Part shown: positions 43,980 through 52,981 of the stretch, in pieces
Layout: each line of letters begins with the position of its first letter
Numbering within the stretch: the first letter of the stretch is position 1
Assembly (NCBI RefSeq): GCF_014196795.1
Contig: NZ_JACIEJ010000002.1
Span: 248,001 to 312,000 of the forward strand
Source: Sagittula marina
GTDB taxonomy: Bacteria > Pseudomonadota > Alphaproteobacteria > Rhodobacterales > Rhodobacteraceae
Length of the DNA: 64,000 nt
Direction: 5' to 3'
The notes under the pieces: generated by a model
Seen by the model: the letters and a program-made list of their open reading frames with translations, nothing else
Databases searched by the model: none
What the model was told of the DNA's origin: nothing
Position numbers and translations under genes: made by a program

Positions 43980-44567
43980 ATGGCGCGCACCCAAGGTTCC
44001 CACGCAGAAATCACCGGCCCTCGCATTCAGGCTGCGGCGCAACGGCTGTTTGCCGATCACGGCTATGCCGCCGTGTCCATGCGCCAAATCGCCGGGGAAG
44101 TCGGGCTACAGGTGGGGGCGCTGTACAACTACACGCCCGACAAGCAGGCGCTGCTGGTCTCCCTGCTGGAGGGCCACATGCACGATCTGCTCGACACATG
44201 GGCCGCGCTGCCGCAGACCGTTGAGCCCATGCAGAACCTGGAATCCTTCGTCCGCTTTCACATCGCGTTTCATATGGCGCGCCCACAAGCCGTCTTCATC
44301 GCCTATATGGAGCTGCGCAATCTGACGCCGGACAATTTCACCCGGATCGAAAGCCTTCGCCGCCGCTACGAGGACGCGCTGACCACCATCCTCGACCGGG
44401 GCCGCGCCAGCGGGGACTTCCATATCGACGATGCCAAGCTCACGACCTTCGGCATCATCGCCATGCTGACCGGCGTCACCACGTGGTATCGTGACGGCGG
44501 GCGCCTGACGCCCACCGAAGTTCAGGACCACTACTGGAACATGGTCCGCCGCGCCGTCACAGCCTGA
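43980..44567 (+). CDS. TetR-family transcriptional regulator
   Basis: A 195-aa regulator with an N-terminal TetR helix-turn-helix (RIQAAAQRLFADHGYAAVSM, then GEVGLQVGALYNYTPDKQAL) at residues 14-61, and a C-terminal ligand-binding region with the SFVRFHIAFHMARP segment typical of a TetR C-domain family. It is divergent from the lipoprotein gene and upstream of, but convergent with, the cytochrome genes. The ligand is unknown. Confidence 0.92.
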   Translation: MARTQGSHAEITGPRIQAAAQRLFADHGYAAVSMRQIAGEVGLQVGALYNYTPDKQALLVSLLEGHMHDLLDTWAALPQTVEPMQNLESFVRFHIAFHMARPQAVFIAYMELRNLTPDNFTRIESLRRRYEDALTTILDRGRASGDFHIDDAKLTTFGIIAMLTGVTTWYRDGGRLTPTEVQDHYWNMVRRAVTA

Positions 44568-44662
44568 CCCACAGGCCCTTCCGGCCCTGTCGCCTGCCAG
44601 TAAACGGCGCAGGGCGTGCTCCTTGGTGGCGGCGCGCCCCGCCCGCGCCACCCTCATCCCGC

Positions 44663-45082
44663 TCAGCGCTTTTGCTGAACCGTTTCAAGGTATTCGACCA
44701 AGGCCACCAGCTTGCGCGGCGTCGGTGTCTGAATGCCATCGCCGCTGTCGAACGGCACCAGATCGCCCTCAAGCAAGGCACCGAACTCCGGCATCCCCGG
44801 CCCCGTCATGTCAGAGCGCGCGTAACCGTCCACGATCGACATGATCTTTGCCCGGGGAAAGGTGTCCTTGTGGCGCAGCTCGATCAGGGTCAGATCCTTT
44901 GGCGCCTTCTCCAGACGGCGGGCCAACGGGCCGTTGCCCTTGGCATCCTCGCCGTGACAGACCGCGCAATTTTCCATGAACAGCGCCTGCCCGTCCTGCG
45001 GTCCGGGCATCTCGCCCGCGCCGTCTTCCATACATCCGCTCAGCGCCACTGCGCCCAATGCTGCCAGAATAAATGCCCGCAT
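44663..45082 (-). CDS. lipoprotein cytochrome c (first)
   Basis: A 139-aa c-type cytochrome with a lipoprotein signal (lipobox ALSGC near residue 17) and one heme site, CAVCH, near residue 40, with a distal Met candidate in MPEFGALL. The start at 45082 is the first Met of the lipoprotein signal. It pairs with another lipoprotein cytochrome gene 58 bases upstream on the same strand. The electron partner is unknown; both are likely anchored to a membrane facing the periplasm. Confidence 0.88.
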   Translation of the reverse strand: MRAFILAALGAVALSGCMEDGAGEMPGPQDGQALFMENCAVCHGEDAKGNGPLARRLEKAPKDLTLIELRHKDTFPRAKIMSIVDGYARSDMTGPGMPEFGALLEGDLVPFDSGDGIQTPTPRKLVALVEYLETVQQKR

Positions 45083-45140
45083 GCCTCGTCTCCTTCTTTT
45101 GCCACCTGTGATGCCTTCACGCGGCACGCGAAGCAAGGCC

Positions 45141-45656
45141 TTAGCCCTGCAACGCCTGAAGGTAGCTCAGCAAGTCCGCCATGCGCGATGTCGTCAGATG
45201 CCCCGCCGCGCCCGGTTCGGCCCACTCCACCAATGGCCCATCCATCGCCACGGCAAAGCTCGGCGCAATGCCGCGATGGTAGGGGCCGGGCGTCATGTTC
45301 ATCCGTGTGCTCACATACCGGGCCGGAAACACCCCGCCGTTGCCGTGCGCCAGCCTCGTCAGATCTGCGGGCCGCTCCGCCGTCATCACCGCCAGAGGAC
45401 CGTCGCCGCGCCCCTGTGCGCCGTGGCAATCAGAGCACCAATGCGCATAATTGCGCCCCCCGGCAAAATTCAGCCCTGTGGGCTCGATCGGATCGGGCAC
45501 GACCGTCCTTTGCGGTGCGACCATCGTCAGCGCGGCCGGGGCTGGCCCCGTCCCGCTCAGCGTCACCGGTGCCTCAGGCTGGGCGCGAAACAGCCCACAC
45601 CCCGCCAGCATCGCAACGCCCGCCAACAGCGCCCCGCGCTTCATCCAAATCGTCAT
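45141..45656 (-). CDS. lipoprotein cytochrome c (second)
   Basis: A 171-aa protein with a lipoprotein signal (lipobox MLAGC near residue 20) and one heme-binding site CSDCH near residue 75, followed by GAQGRGDGPLAV. The start at 45656 gives MTIWMKRGALL; an ATG four codons later is possible. It is the upstream member of the two-cytochrome unit. A redox role in the periplasm is inferred; the substrate is unknown. Confidence 0.86.
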   Translation of the reverse strand: MTIWMKRGALLAGVAMLAGCGLFRAQPEAPVTLSGTGPAPAALTMVAPQRTVVPDPIEPTGLNFAGGRNYAHWCSDCHGAQGRGDGPLAVMTAERPADLTRLAHGNGGVFPARYVSTRMNMTPGPYHRGIAPSFAVAMDGPLVEWAEPGAAGHLTTSRMADLLSYLQALQG

Positions 45657-46118
45657 CTGTCGCCCCTCCCTGCCCGGCCTTTGTTGGGCCGTCTGCCACA
45701 AGGCGCGTGACGCAGGCCGCCTGTACCGCCGCCCTGTCAGACACGGACGCCGAGGACACTCTTGCCTGATCCTGCCAAAACTCACACCCTGTTAGAAAGG
45801 AATTTCGCCCTCTGGCTGTTCGCTTTGCAACCCAGAGTGACAGAAATCACGCCATCCAAGCCCGTTCACGCCCCCCCTCGCGCACGGCATCGCCCGAGGC
45901 CCTGCACGGGCACCCCAGCCTGCAACCCCCCACCCATCTCCTGCGACACACGCAATCAACCGATGACGTGCGCCGGGCACATCCGGTGCCCCGCACGTCA
46001 CCGCAGGCTTACGCACGCCTTGCTGTTTGTCCGGGCCAGCCTTACCACCTTCCCCGACGACACAGCGGTGGCGCAGCCCTCCACCACCTTTCACACATCC
46101 TGACCAGCAGGAGCATCC
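45657..46118. other. gene-free interval with orphan stem-loop
   Basis: No supported gene in this 462-base divergent gap. It must hold promoters for the cytochrome pair and for the transporter, but no clear -35/-10 was recognised. A long hairpin lies at 45964-46000 (separate entry). Confidence 0.45.
45964..46000. other. long orphan stem-loop
   Basis: TGACGTGCG and GGGCAC (45964-45972, 45975-45980) pair with GTGCCC and CGCACGTCA (45986-45991, 45992-46000). This gives 15 bp with a 2-nt bulge and a 5-nt loop. No U-run on either side. It could be a regulator site or an RNA element. Confidence 0.5.
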
Positions 46119-46565
46119 ATGACCTCTGAAATGGCCCCCTACGCCCTGACCATGCTGCTTGCCGGGATCGGCATCCCTACGCTCGCCGCGCTGAACGCCG
46201 CCCTCGGGCAGCATCTTGGCAACCCGATTGCCGCCGCCGTGGTGCTGTTTTGCGTCGCGCTGGTGCTGTCGCTGATCGTCTGGGCCGTGACAGGCGCGGG
46301 CAGCATGGGCGCCGTGCTCAGCGCGCCGCGCCACCTGCTGGGCGGCGGCGCCTTTGTCGCGTTCTACGTGCTGACCGTGACCTTCATCGCACCGCGCTTC
46401 GGCGTCGGCAACGCGGTGTTTTTCGTGCTGATCGGACAGTTGATTTCCGCCGCCGCCATCGACCACTTCGGCCTCTTCGGCGCGCGGCTGTCACCGCTGA
46501 CCTTCACCCGCGCCACGGGCATCACCGTCATGGCCGTGGGTGTCTGGATTACGCAGAGGGCCTGA
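46119..46565 (+). CDS. DMT-family transporter (DUF606/YdcZ type)
   Basis: A small inner-membrane protein (148 aa) with about five hydrophobic segments and the YdcZ-type N-terminus (GIGIPTLAALNAALGQHLGNP). C-terminal segments include GQLISAAAIDHFGLFG. Relatives are half-size DMT transporters that can work as pairs; no partner gene is adjacent. The substrate is unknown. The ATG follows AGCAGGAGCATCC. Confidence 0.88.
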   Translation: MTSEMAPYALTMLLAGIGIPTLAALNAALGQHLGNPIAAAVVLFCVALVLSLIVWAVTGAGSMGAVLSAPRHLLGGGAFVAFYVLTVTFIAPRFGVGNAVFFVLIGQLISAAAIDHFGLFGARLSPLTFTRATGITVMAVGVWITQRA

Positions 46566-46603
46566 GGCCCCGGTCCCGACAACGCCCCCGTCCCGAAAAG
46601 GCC

Positions 46604-47287
46604 TCAGCCCTGCGTCAGATAGCCGTTGCCCATCCGCACCTGCCGGTCCATGCGCGCCGCCAGTTCAAGGTTGTGCGTCGCGATCAGCGCCGACAGGCCC
46701 GTCTCGTGCACCAGGGTCATGAGCGCGCCGAACACCCGGTCAGAGGTCTCGGGATCGAGGTTCCCGGTCGGCTCATCCGCCAGCAGCAGCTTTGGCTCAT
46801 TCGCCATGGCCCGACAAAAAGCGACGCGCTGTTGCTCGCCGCCGGACATGGCCGCCGGGCGGTGCGAAGCGCGATGCGCGATGCCTACGCTGTCCAAAAG
46901 CGCAAGCCCACGCGCCTCCGCCGCCTGCTTTGACACGCCGTTCGCCAGCTGCGGCAGGGCGATGTTTTCCAGCGCCGAGAACTCCGGCAGCAAGTGATGG
47001 AACTGGTAGACAAAGCCCACCTCCGCCCGCCGCACCTGTGTTCGCCGCCGGTCGGATTTGTCCTCCAACTGCTCGCCCGCGATCTCCACCGTGCCGCGAT
47101 CGGGCGTGTCCAACAGCCCCGCGATGTGCAGCAATGTCGATTTGCCCGCCCCGGACGGCGCGACCAGGGCCACCACCTCGCCCCGCTGCACGGTCAGGTC
47201 ACAGCCGCGCAGCACGTTGACCTCATTGGGTTTTCCATGGTTGTAGGCTTTTTCGATGCCGGTCAGGCGCAGAACGGTGTCACTCAT
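46604..47287 (-). CDS. lolD: lipoprotein-releasing ABC transporter ATPase LolD
   Basis: ATPase of the LolCDE-type complex that extracts outer-membrane lipoproteins from the inner membrane. The 227-aa product has Walker A GAGKSTL near residue 46, signature SGGEQQR near residue 145, and Walker [13 protein letters not shown]. It follows the permease gene with an 8-base overlap. The length is normal. MacB-type ATPases look similar, but the pairing supports Lol. Confidence 0.93.
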   Translation of the reverse strand: MSDTVLRLTGIEKAYNHGKPNEVNVLRGCDLTVQRGEVVALVAPSGAGKSTLLHIAGLLDTPDRGTVEIAGEQLEDKSDRRRTQVRRAEVGFVYQFHHLLPEFSALENIALPQLANGVSKQAAEARGLALLDSVGIAHRASHRPAAMSGGEQQRVAFCRAMANEPKLLLADEPTGNLDPETSDRVFGALMTLVHETGLSALIATHNLELAARMDRQVRMGNGYLTQG

Positions 47288-48563
47288 AGCGCAGGGCCTC
47301 CACCGGGTTCAGCCGCGCCGCACGGCGGGCCGGAAAGATCGTCACCACAAAAGACAGGCCCAGCGACAGGATCACCGCCGACATGACATCGGCCAGTTGC
47401 AGCTTGGCAGGCAGGAAGTAGATCCCGCGGATCGACGCATCCCACGCCCCGCCGCCCGAAAGCCAGTTCACCAGCCCAAAGATCGGATCGATATAAAGCG
47501 CGAACAGACATCCCAGGATCACGCCCATCAGCGTGCCGATGATCCCGGTGAACGATCCGCAGATAAAGAAGACGCGCATCACCGCCCCTTCGGTCAGCCC
47601 CATAGTCCGCAGGATACCGATGTCGCGCCCCTTGTTCTTTACCAGCATGATAAGCCCGGACACGATGTTCATCGTGGCAATCAGCACCAGCACCGACAGG
47701 ATGACGAACATCACGTTGTCCTCCATGTCCAGCGCCTTGAGAAACCCGCCCGAGGCATCCTGCCACGTCCACAGCAACGCGCCCGTGCCCGCCGCCTGCG
47801 CAATGTCAGAGACATAGGTTTCCACCTGTTCGGGATTTTCGACGATGACCTCCAGCTCATCGGCCACGCCCTCGCGGTCGAAATACAGCTGCGCCTCGTC
47901 GAAAGGCATGTAAACCCGTGTGCGATCAATGTCATAGCGCCCGGCGGTAAAGATATAGCGCACCTCGTAGCTCTTGACCCGAGGCGACACGCCAAACGCC
48001 GTCTTGACCCCGTTGGGGGAGATCAGCTTGACCATATCGCCAAGCCCCACCCCCAGCTCCATCGCCACGCCGGACCCGATGGCCAGGCCCTCGCCGAAAC
48101 TCTCGATATCGCCGCGCCCGGTTTCCGGGTCGGCGATGCGCGGGATGGCCTTCAGGTCGTCCAGACCGATGCCGAATACCTCGACCCCGGCGTTGTTGCC
48201 CTCGGCGGAGGCCATGACCTGCCCCTTCACCAGCGGCGCCACGCGGGTGACGCCCTCGACCTGACGCACGGCCTCGGCCATGCCTTCGTAATCGGGCAAG
48301 GTGCGCGTGTCCTGCCCCGCCTCATCGGCGCGGGTCACATGGTACACCGTGACATGCGCATTTGCGCCCACGATGGTGTCGACGAATTCCGCCCGAAACC
48401 CGGAGCGCACGGCCAGCGTCGCAATCAAGGCAAAGACCGCCAGCGTGATGCCGATCAGGCTGATCCAGGTCATGACCGAAACCCCACCCTCGGCGCGTTT
48501 GGCGCGCAGGTAGCGCCAGGCGATCATCCATTCAAACGGCGCGAAGGGCGGCGGATTGCGCAT
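47280..48563 (-). CDS. lipoprotein-releasing ABC transporter permease (LolC/LolE family)
   Basis: Permease of the Lol complex (427 aa): N-terminal helix ([21 protein letters not shown]), a large periplasmic domain (about residues 50-270), and three C-terminal FtsX-type helices ([16 protein letters not shown], then [13 protein letters not shown] and [17 protein letters not shown]). [13 protein letters not shown] at the N-terminus is typical. A single permease gene next to lolD fits a homodimer as in many alphaproteobacteria (LolF type). Confidence 0.92.
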   Translation of the reverse strand: MRNPPPFAPFEWMIAWRYLRAKRAEGGVSVMTWISLIGITLAVFALIATLAVRSGFRAEFVDTIVGANAHVTVYHVTRADEAGQDTRTLPDYEGMAEAVRQVEGVTRVAPLVKGQVMASAEGNNAGVEVFGIGLDDLKAIPRIADPETGRGDIESFGEGLAIGSGVAMELGVGLGDMVKLISPNGVKTAFGVSPRVKSYEVRYIFTAGRYDIDRTRVYMPFDEAQLYFDREGVADELEVIVENPEQVETYVSDIAQAAGTGALLWTWQDASGGFLKALDMEDNVMFVILSVLVLIATMNIVSGLIMLVKNKGRDIGILRTMGLTEGAVMRVFFICGSFTGIIGTLMGVILGCLFALYIDPIFGLVNWLSGGGAWDASIRGIYFLPAKLQLADVMSAVILSLGLSFVVTIFPARRAARLNPVEALRYE

Positions 48564-48680
48564 GGGGGCGTGACTTTCTTTATGGCTGCTCGGCCGAGTT
48601 CTTTGGCCGGAAACTGGCCTTTTGCCCCCGGAGGGTCAAGTTGATCAAAAGCATATGGCGATAACCTGCAAGGAGATACC

Positions 48681-49316
48681 ATGAAGCTCTTGGTCATTGG
48701 CGCCACCCGCGGCATCGGCGCCGCCGTGGTCGAGGACGCCCTCAAACGCGGCCACCAGGTCCGCGCGTTTGCCCGCAGCGCCGACAAAATCGACCCCGCC
48801 GAGGGGCTGGAGGCCGTCTCCGGCGACGCCACCGACCCGGAGGCGCTGAAACCCGCGCTCGACGGTGTGGACGCGGTGGTGCTGGCACTGGGGATCAAGG
48901 AAAGCCTCAGCATGTTGTGGCAGCGCGTCACGCTGTTTTCCACGGCAACTCAGGCACTTGTGCCCCTCATGCAGCGGCTTGGGCCAGACCGGCTGATCGC
49001 CGTGACCGGCATTGGCGCGGGCGACAGTGCCTCCGCGCTCTCCGCTCCCGAAAAGCTGGGGCATCAGTTTTTTCTGTCCGAGCCGTACAAGGACAAATCC
49101 CGTCAGGAAGAGATCATCAAGGCCTCGACCCTGCGCTGGACCATCGTGCGTCCGACCATCCTGACCCACAACAAGGCCTCGCAACACTATCGCGTGATGG
49201 AGGAGCCGGGCACCTGGCGGATGGGCATGATCAGTCGCGCGGATGTGGCGGATTACATCCTGAACGCGCTCGAGGACGACGGCACAATCGGCAAGGCCCC
49301 AGTCCTCGCCCGCTGA
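48681..49316 (+). CDS. NAD(P)-binding atypical SDR protein
   Basis: A 211-aa Rossmann-fold protein with GATRGIGAAVVEDALKRGH at the N-terminus (dinucleotide site) and the NmrA/atypical-SDR layout: VSGDATDPEALKPALDGVDAV near residue 55, LIAVTGIGAGDS near residue 100. It lacks the classical YxxxK catalytic pair. The function is probably reductase or regulatory; no substrate can be named. The ATG follows CAAGGAGATACC. Confidence 0.88.
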   Translation: MKLLVIGATRGIGAAVVEDALKRGHQVRAFARSADKIDPAEGLEAVSGDATDPEALKPALDGVDAVVLALGIKESLSMLWQRVTLFSTATQALVPLMQRLGPDRLIAVTGIGAGDSASALSAPEKLGHQFFLSEPYKDKSRQEEIIKASTLRWTIVRPTILTHNKASQHYRVMEEPGTWRMGMISRADVADYILNALEDDGTIGKAPVLAR

Positions 49317-49392
49317 CCCGTATGCACGAAATGCCACACCGCCACGTGGCAAACCGCTTGCGCTGCCCGGTGTGGCCCGCATAAATCGGGCC

Positions 49393-50505
49393 ATGACCGG
49401 ACCTCGTTACACAAAGCTCGCCGCAGCCCTGCCCGCCACCGTTCCCTTCGTCGGACCGGAAGAATTGCAACGCAAACGCGGCGCGCCCTTTCGCGCCCGC
49501 CTTGGCGCGAATGAAAGCGTCTTTGGCCCCTCGCCCTTTGCCGTGGCGGCCATGCAGGACGAGGCCGGCGAGATCTGGAAATACGCTGACGCCAGCCACG
49601 AAGAGCTGAAGGCCGCGCTGGCCCAACAGCTTGGCATGACGCCCGCCAACATCCTGATCGGTGAAGGCATCGACGGGCTGCTGGGCTACGCCGTGCGCCT
49701 GCTGGTCGAACCCGGCGATGCGGTCGTGACCTCCGAGGGGGCCTATCCCACCTTCAACTACCACGTGGCGGGCTTTGGCGGCACGTTGCACAAGGTGCCC
49801 TACGCCGATGATCGCGAGGACCTGCGCGCCTTGCTGGCCAAGGCGCATGAGACGGACGCAAAGATCGTCTACCTCGCCAATCCCGACAACCCGATGGGCA
49901 CTTTCGTCAAAGGGTCAGATATCGCGCAGGCGCTGGACGATCTGCCCGAAGGCTGCACGCTGATGCTCGACGAGGCCTATGTTGAATTCGCGCCCGCCGA
50001 GGCGGTGCCGCAGATCGCCGCAGACGATGACCGCGTCATCCGTTTCCGCACGTTTTCAAAAGGCTACGGGATGGCAGGCGCGCGTGTCGGCTATGCCATG
50101 AGCCACCCGGATGTCATCAAATCCTTCGACAAGATCCGCAACCATTTCGGCATGAACCGCGCCGCGGTGGCCGGGGCGCTGGCCGCCCAACAGGATCAGG
50201 AATGGCTGCACGAGGTGATTGCCCTCGTCAAACACTCGAAGGCCGAGATCACCCGCATCGCCGCCGACAACGGGCTGACCTGCGTTCCCTCTGCCACCAA
50301 TTTTGTCGCGGTGGATTGCGGCGCGGATGGTGACTTCGCGCGAAAGGTCCTGGCGGAATTGGCGGAGGACGGCGTTTTTGTCCGTATGCCATTCGTGGCG
50401 CCGCAGGATCGCTGCATCCGCATCAGCGCAGGCGCGGCAGACGATATGGCGGTGCTGGCAGAGGCGCTCCCCAAGGCGCTTGCCCGCGCCCGCGCAAAGG
50501 CGTGA
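49393..50505 (+). CDS. PLP-dependent aminotransferase, HisC-like
   Basis: A 370-aa fold-type I aminotransferase related to histidinol-phosphate aminotransferase. It has LGANESVFGPSP near the N-terminus, YLANPDNPMG near residue 167, DEAYVEF near residue 200, and the PLP lysine in FSKGYGMAGARVGY near residue 225. The substrate could be histidinol phosphate or an aromatic amino acid. The ATG at 49393 is preferred over a GTG seven codons upstream. No other his gene is nearby. Confidence 0.9.
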   Translation: MTGPRYTKLAAALPATVPFVGPEELQRKRGAPFRARLGANESVFGPSPFAVAAMQDEAGEIWKYADASHEELKAALAQQLGMTPANILIGEGIDGLLGYAVRLLVEPGDAVVTSEGAYPTFNYHVAGFGGTLHKVPYADDREDLRALLAKAHETDAKIVYLANPDNPMGTFVKGSDIAQALDDLPEGCTLMLDEAYVEFAPAEAVPQIAADDDRVIRFRTFSKGYGMAGARVGYAMSHPDVIKSFDKIRNHFGMNRAAVAGALAAQQDQEWLHEVIALVKHSKAEITRIAADNGLTCVPSATNFVAVDCGADGDFARKVLAELAEDGVFVRMPFVAPQDRCIRISAGAADDMAVLAEALPKALARARAKA

Positions 50506-50690
50506 GACCCCTGCAAGGCCGGGCGCACGCTGTCCGGCCAACGCCTGCGGACCGTCTGTTCCAGCAGCGCAGCACCTCGGTTAACCCACTGTTTATTATT
50601 TTTTGGCTATCGTGATCTGACAACGGCCGCTTTCGCTATACTGTTCTGGAGACACATCAGACCCAGGCATCAACACGCGGGAGCACGGCC

Positions 50691-50906
50691 ATGCCACATC
50701 ACCCCCAACCGGTCGAGGATTACATGACCGCAAATATGTTCCTGCTCGCCATCAACCTCACGTGGATCTTTATCGCCGTCTGGTCGGTGTGGGGTCTTGC
50801 CCCGATCCTGATCATTTCAGCTTTGCTGAACCATATGATCACGCGGCTCGACCATCACCGCCGCCAGCGGGACGCGACCCTGGGCACGCCCGCCGACACG
50901 ATGTAA
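50691..50906 (+). CDS. small membrane protein of unknown function
   Basis: A 71-aa protein with one or two hydrophobic helices (NMFLLAINLTWIFIAVWSVWG, then LAPILIISALLNHMI) and a basic C-terminal tail (RLDHHRRQRD). The start follows CGGGAGCACGGCC; an internal Met at residue 12 is an alternative. No family recognised. It sits alone between the two aminotransferase genes, converging with the second. Confidence 0.65.
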   Translation: MPHHPQPVEDYMTANMFLLAINLTWIFIAVWSVWGLAPILIISALLNHMITRLDHHRRQRDATLGTPADTM

Positions 50907-50923
50907 AACCAGTTGCGCGCAGC

Positions 50924-52120
50924 CTAGCGCCGCGCCAGTGCCTGTGCCGCCGCCGTGGCACCGCCCGCTTTGTGCGGAATGTCCAGCGCGGTCAGCCCGG
51001 CCTCGATCACCCCCAGAAGGCCAAGGATCATGTGCGCGTTCACGTGCCCCATATGCCCAATGCGGAAATAGCCCGAGGCGGTGGGATCATCGGGATCTTC
51101 GACCCCCAGACCGATCCCCAGGGTCACGCCCGCCACATCCCGGCACCATGCCCGCAGCCGATCGCCCTGCCCCTTGCCAAGGCTCAGCGCCGTCACCGCG
51201 TGGGACCGCAGCTCTGGGTCGGCGATATTCAACCGCATGGGACCGTCCTGCCCCCAATGTTCCACCGCGGTCCAGATAGCCCCGGCGAGCGTCGCGTGAC
51301 GCGCCCAGATGGCATCCAGCCCCTCGGCCCGGATCATGTCCAACGCCGCCCGCAGGCCATAGATGTGATGCGTCGGCGCCGTGCCTCCGAAATACTGGTA
51401 GAACATCTCGGGATTGGCGCGCGGCTGCCAGTTCCAGTAATTCGACACGGCGGGCATGGCGCGCTGCACCTCGGCGGCGCGCTCGTTGAAGAACACAAGC
51501 CCCAGCCCCGGTGGCGTCATCAACCCCTTCTGGCAGGCACTGACGGTCACATCCGCCCCCCAGGCATCCATCCGGTAGACATCACAGCCCAGGGACGCCA
51601 CGCAATCCGCCATCAGCAACGCCGGATGCCCGGTCTCCTCCAGAACGGTCCGGACCGCCATGATATCCGACCGGACCGAGGACGAGGTGTCCACATGCAC
51701 CGCAAGGATCGCCTTGATCTTTTGACCCTTGTCCGCCAGCAGCGCGGCGCGCACCCGTTCGGCGTCGATGGGCGTCTGGCGGCCGTGTTCCAGAAGCTCC
51801 ACGTTGATCCCCAGCCCCCGCGCCACCTCGGCCCAGCCGTGACCAAAGCGTCCGCAGGCAGGCACCAGCACGGTTTCCCCCGGCGCGACCGTGTTCGCCA
51901 ACGAGGCCTCCCACGCGCCATGTCCGTTGCTGATGTAGATCGCCACGTCCTGATCGGTCTGCGCCACGTACTTCAGATCCGGCACGATGCCCTGCACCAT
52001 GGCCAGCAACTCGGCGTCATAGATATCCGGCGCCGGGCGATGCATGGCCTGCAGCACCGCATCGGGAATGACCGAAGGTCCGGGAATGGCGATATGGGAC
52101 CGACCGCTGGCAAGCGTCAT
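50924..52120 (-). CDS. alanine/serine-glyoxylate aminotransferase family protein
   Basis: A 398-aa PLP enzyme of the class V (serine-glyoxylate/alanine-glyoxylate) type. It has IPGPSVIPDAVLQAM near residue 12, SNGHGAWEASLAN near residue 65, the cofactor Asp region MADCVASLGCDV near residue 170, and the PLP lysine in SACQKGLMTPPGLG near residue 196. The likely role is transamination of glyoxylate in photorespiration-like or serine-cycle metabolism. Two adjacent ATGs (52123 and 52120) follow AAAGG; the second has the better spacing. Confidence 0.9.
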   Translation of the reverse strand: MTLASGRSHIAIPGPSVIPDAVLQAMHRPAPDIYDAELLAMVQGIVPDLKYVAQTDQDVAIYISNGHGAWEASLANTVAPGETVLVPACGRFGHGWAEVARGLGINVELLEHGRQTPIDAERVRAALLADKGQKIKAILAVHVDTSSSVRSDIMAVRTVLEETGHPALLMADCVASLGCDVYRMDAWGADVTVSACQKGLMTPPGLGLVFFNERAAEVQRAMPAVSNYWNWQPRANPEMFYQYFGGTAPTHHIYGLRAALDMIRAEGLDAIWARHATLAGAIWTAVEHWGQDGPMRLNIADPELRSHAVTALSLGKGQGDRLRAWCRDVAGVTLGIGLGVEDPDDPTASGYFRIGHMGHVNAHMILGLLGVIEAGLTALDIPHKAGGATAAAQALARR

Positions 52121-52258
52121 CATGCGACCTTTCTTTTGTCGTTTTGGTCGGACGGAACACCCGCAGCACCGCCGCGTCAATCCCCCCAGCGATGTCGCGT
52201 TGCTGGACAGCGCCCCCCGACCCCGGTAGACGCGGCCCCATAGCACAGGATACCATGC

Positions 52259-52981
52259 ATGCTGGCCAAACTCCTCGACAGACTCGACCACGCCGAACGC
52301 AGGGTGCGTCACTCTTTCGGCAAGGACATCACCGATCCGAAACAGCGGATGTTGTCGCGGCTGCATTATCATGTCTTCGACCATGCGTTTCTGCGCGTGC
52401 TCTGGACGAATTTCTTCCAGATCGCACCGGGTGTCTACCGCTCGAACCAGCCGACGCACGCGCGCTTTGCCCGCTATGCCGCCATGGGGATCAAGACGGT
52501 GGTCAACCTGCGCGGCGAGGACAAGCGCGCACATTATCTCTTCGAAAAGGAAAGCGTCGAGGCGCTCGGCATGACGCTTGTGGATGCCAAGCTCTGGGCC
52601 CGCACCGCTGCCCCCCGCCGCCGCCTGCTGGCGGTGATCGACGCGCTGCGCGAGGCAGAGCGCCCGATGATGTTCCACTGCAAATCCGGCGCCGACCGCG
52701 CGGGCATCGTCGCGGCCATCTACCTGATGGTGTTCGAAAACGTGCCCGTGTCAGAGGCCAAGAAACAGCTCGGCCTGAAATACATCCACCTCGACTTCAC
52801 CAAGACCGGCGTTCAGGATTACATCCTGCGCCTGTTCGAAGCGCGTCAGGACATTGGCGAAATCGGCTTCGAGGACTGGTTGAAAACGGAATATGTTGCC
52901 GGCCCGATCCAGGAGGGCTGGGACGCGCGCACGCCAGAGGCCGAGATGGCCAGACGTCTTCATGAGGCGCGCGAGCAGTGA
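52259..52981 (+). CDS. protein tyrosine / dual-specificity phosphatase-like protein
   Basis: A 240-aa cytoplasmic phosphatase with the Cx5R signature HCKSGADRAG near residue 140 and the N-terminal motif APGVYRSNQPTHARF near residue 56, as in DSP-like enzymes. The stop overlaps the GTG start of the ABC exporter (GTGA), so the two are translationally coupled. Known relatives include lipid or cell-wall phosphatases; the coupling to an MsbA-like exporter suggests an envelope function, which is inference. Confidence 0.9.
   Translation: MLAKLLDRLDHAERRVRHSFGKDITDPKQRMLSRLHYHVFDHAFLRVLWTNFFQIAPGVYRSNQPTHARFARYAAMGIKTVVNLRGEDKRAHYLFEKESVEALGMTLVDAKLWARTAAPRRRLLAVIDALREAERPMMFHCKSGADRAGIVAAIYLMVFENVPVSEAKKQLGLKYIHLDFTKTGVQDYILRLFEARQDIGEIGFEDWLKTEYVAGPIQEGWDARTPEAEMARRLHEAREQ

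Noticed and set aside
47256-48644. 462-codon plus-strand frame opposite the Lol permease
   Set aside because: Antisense shadow of a well-supported permease gene.
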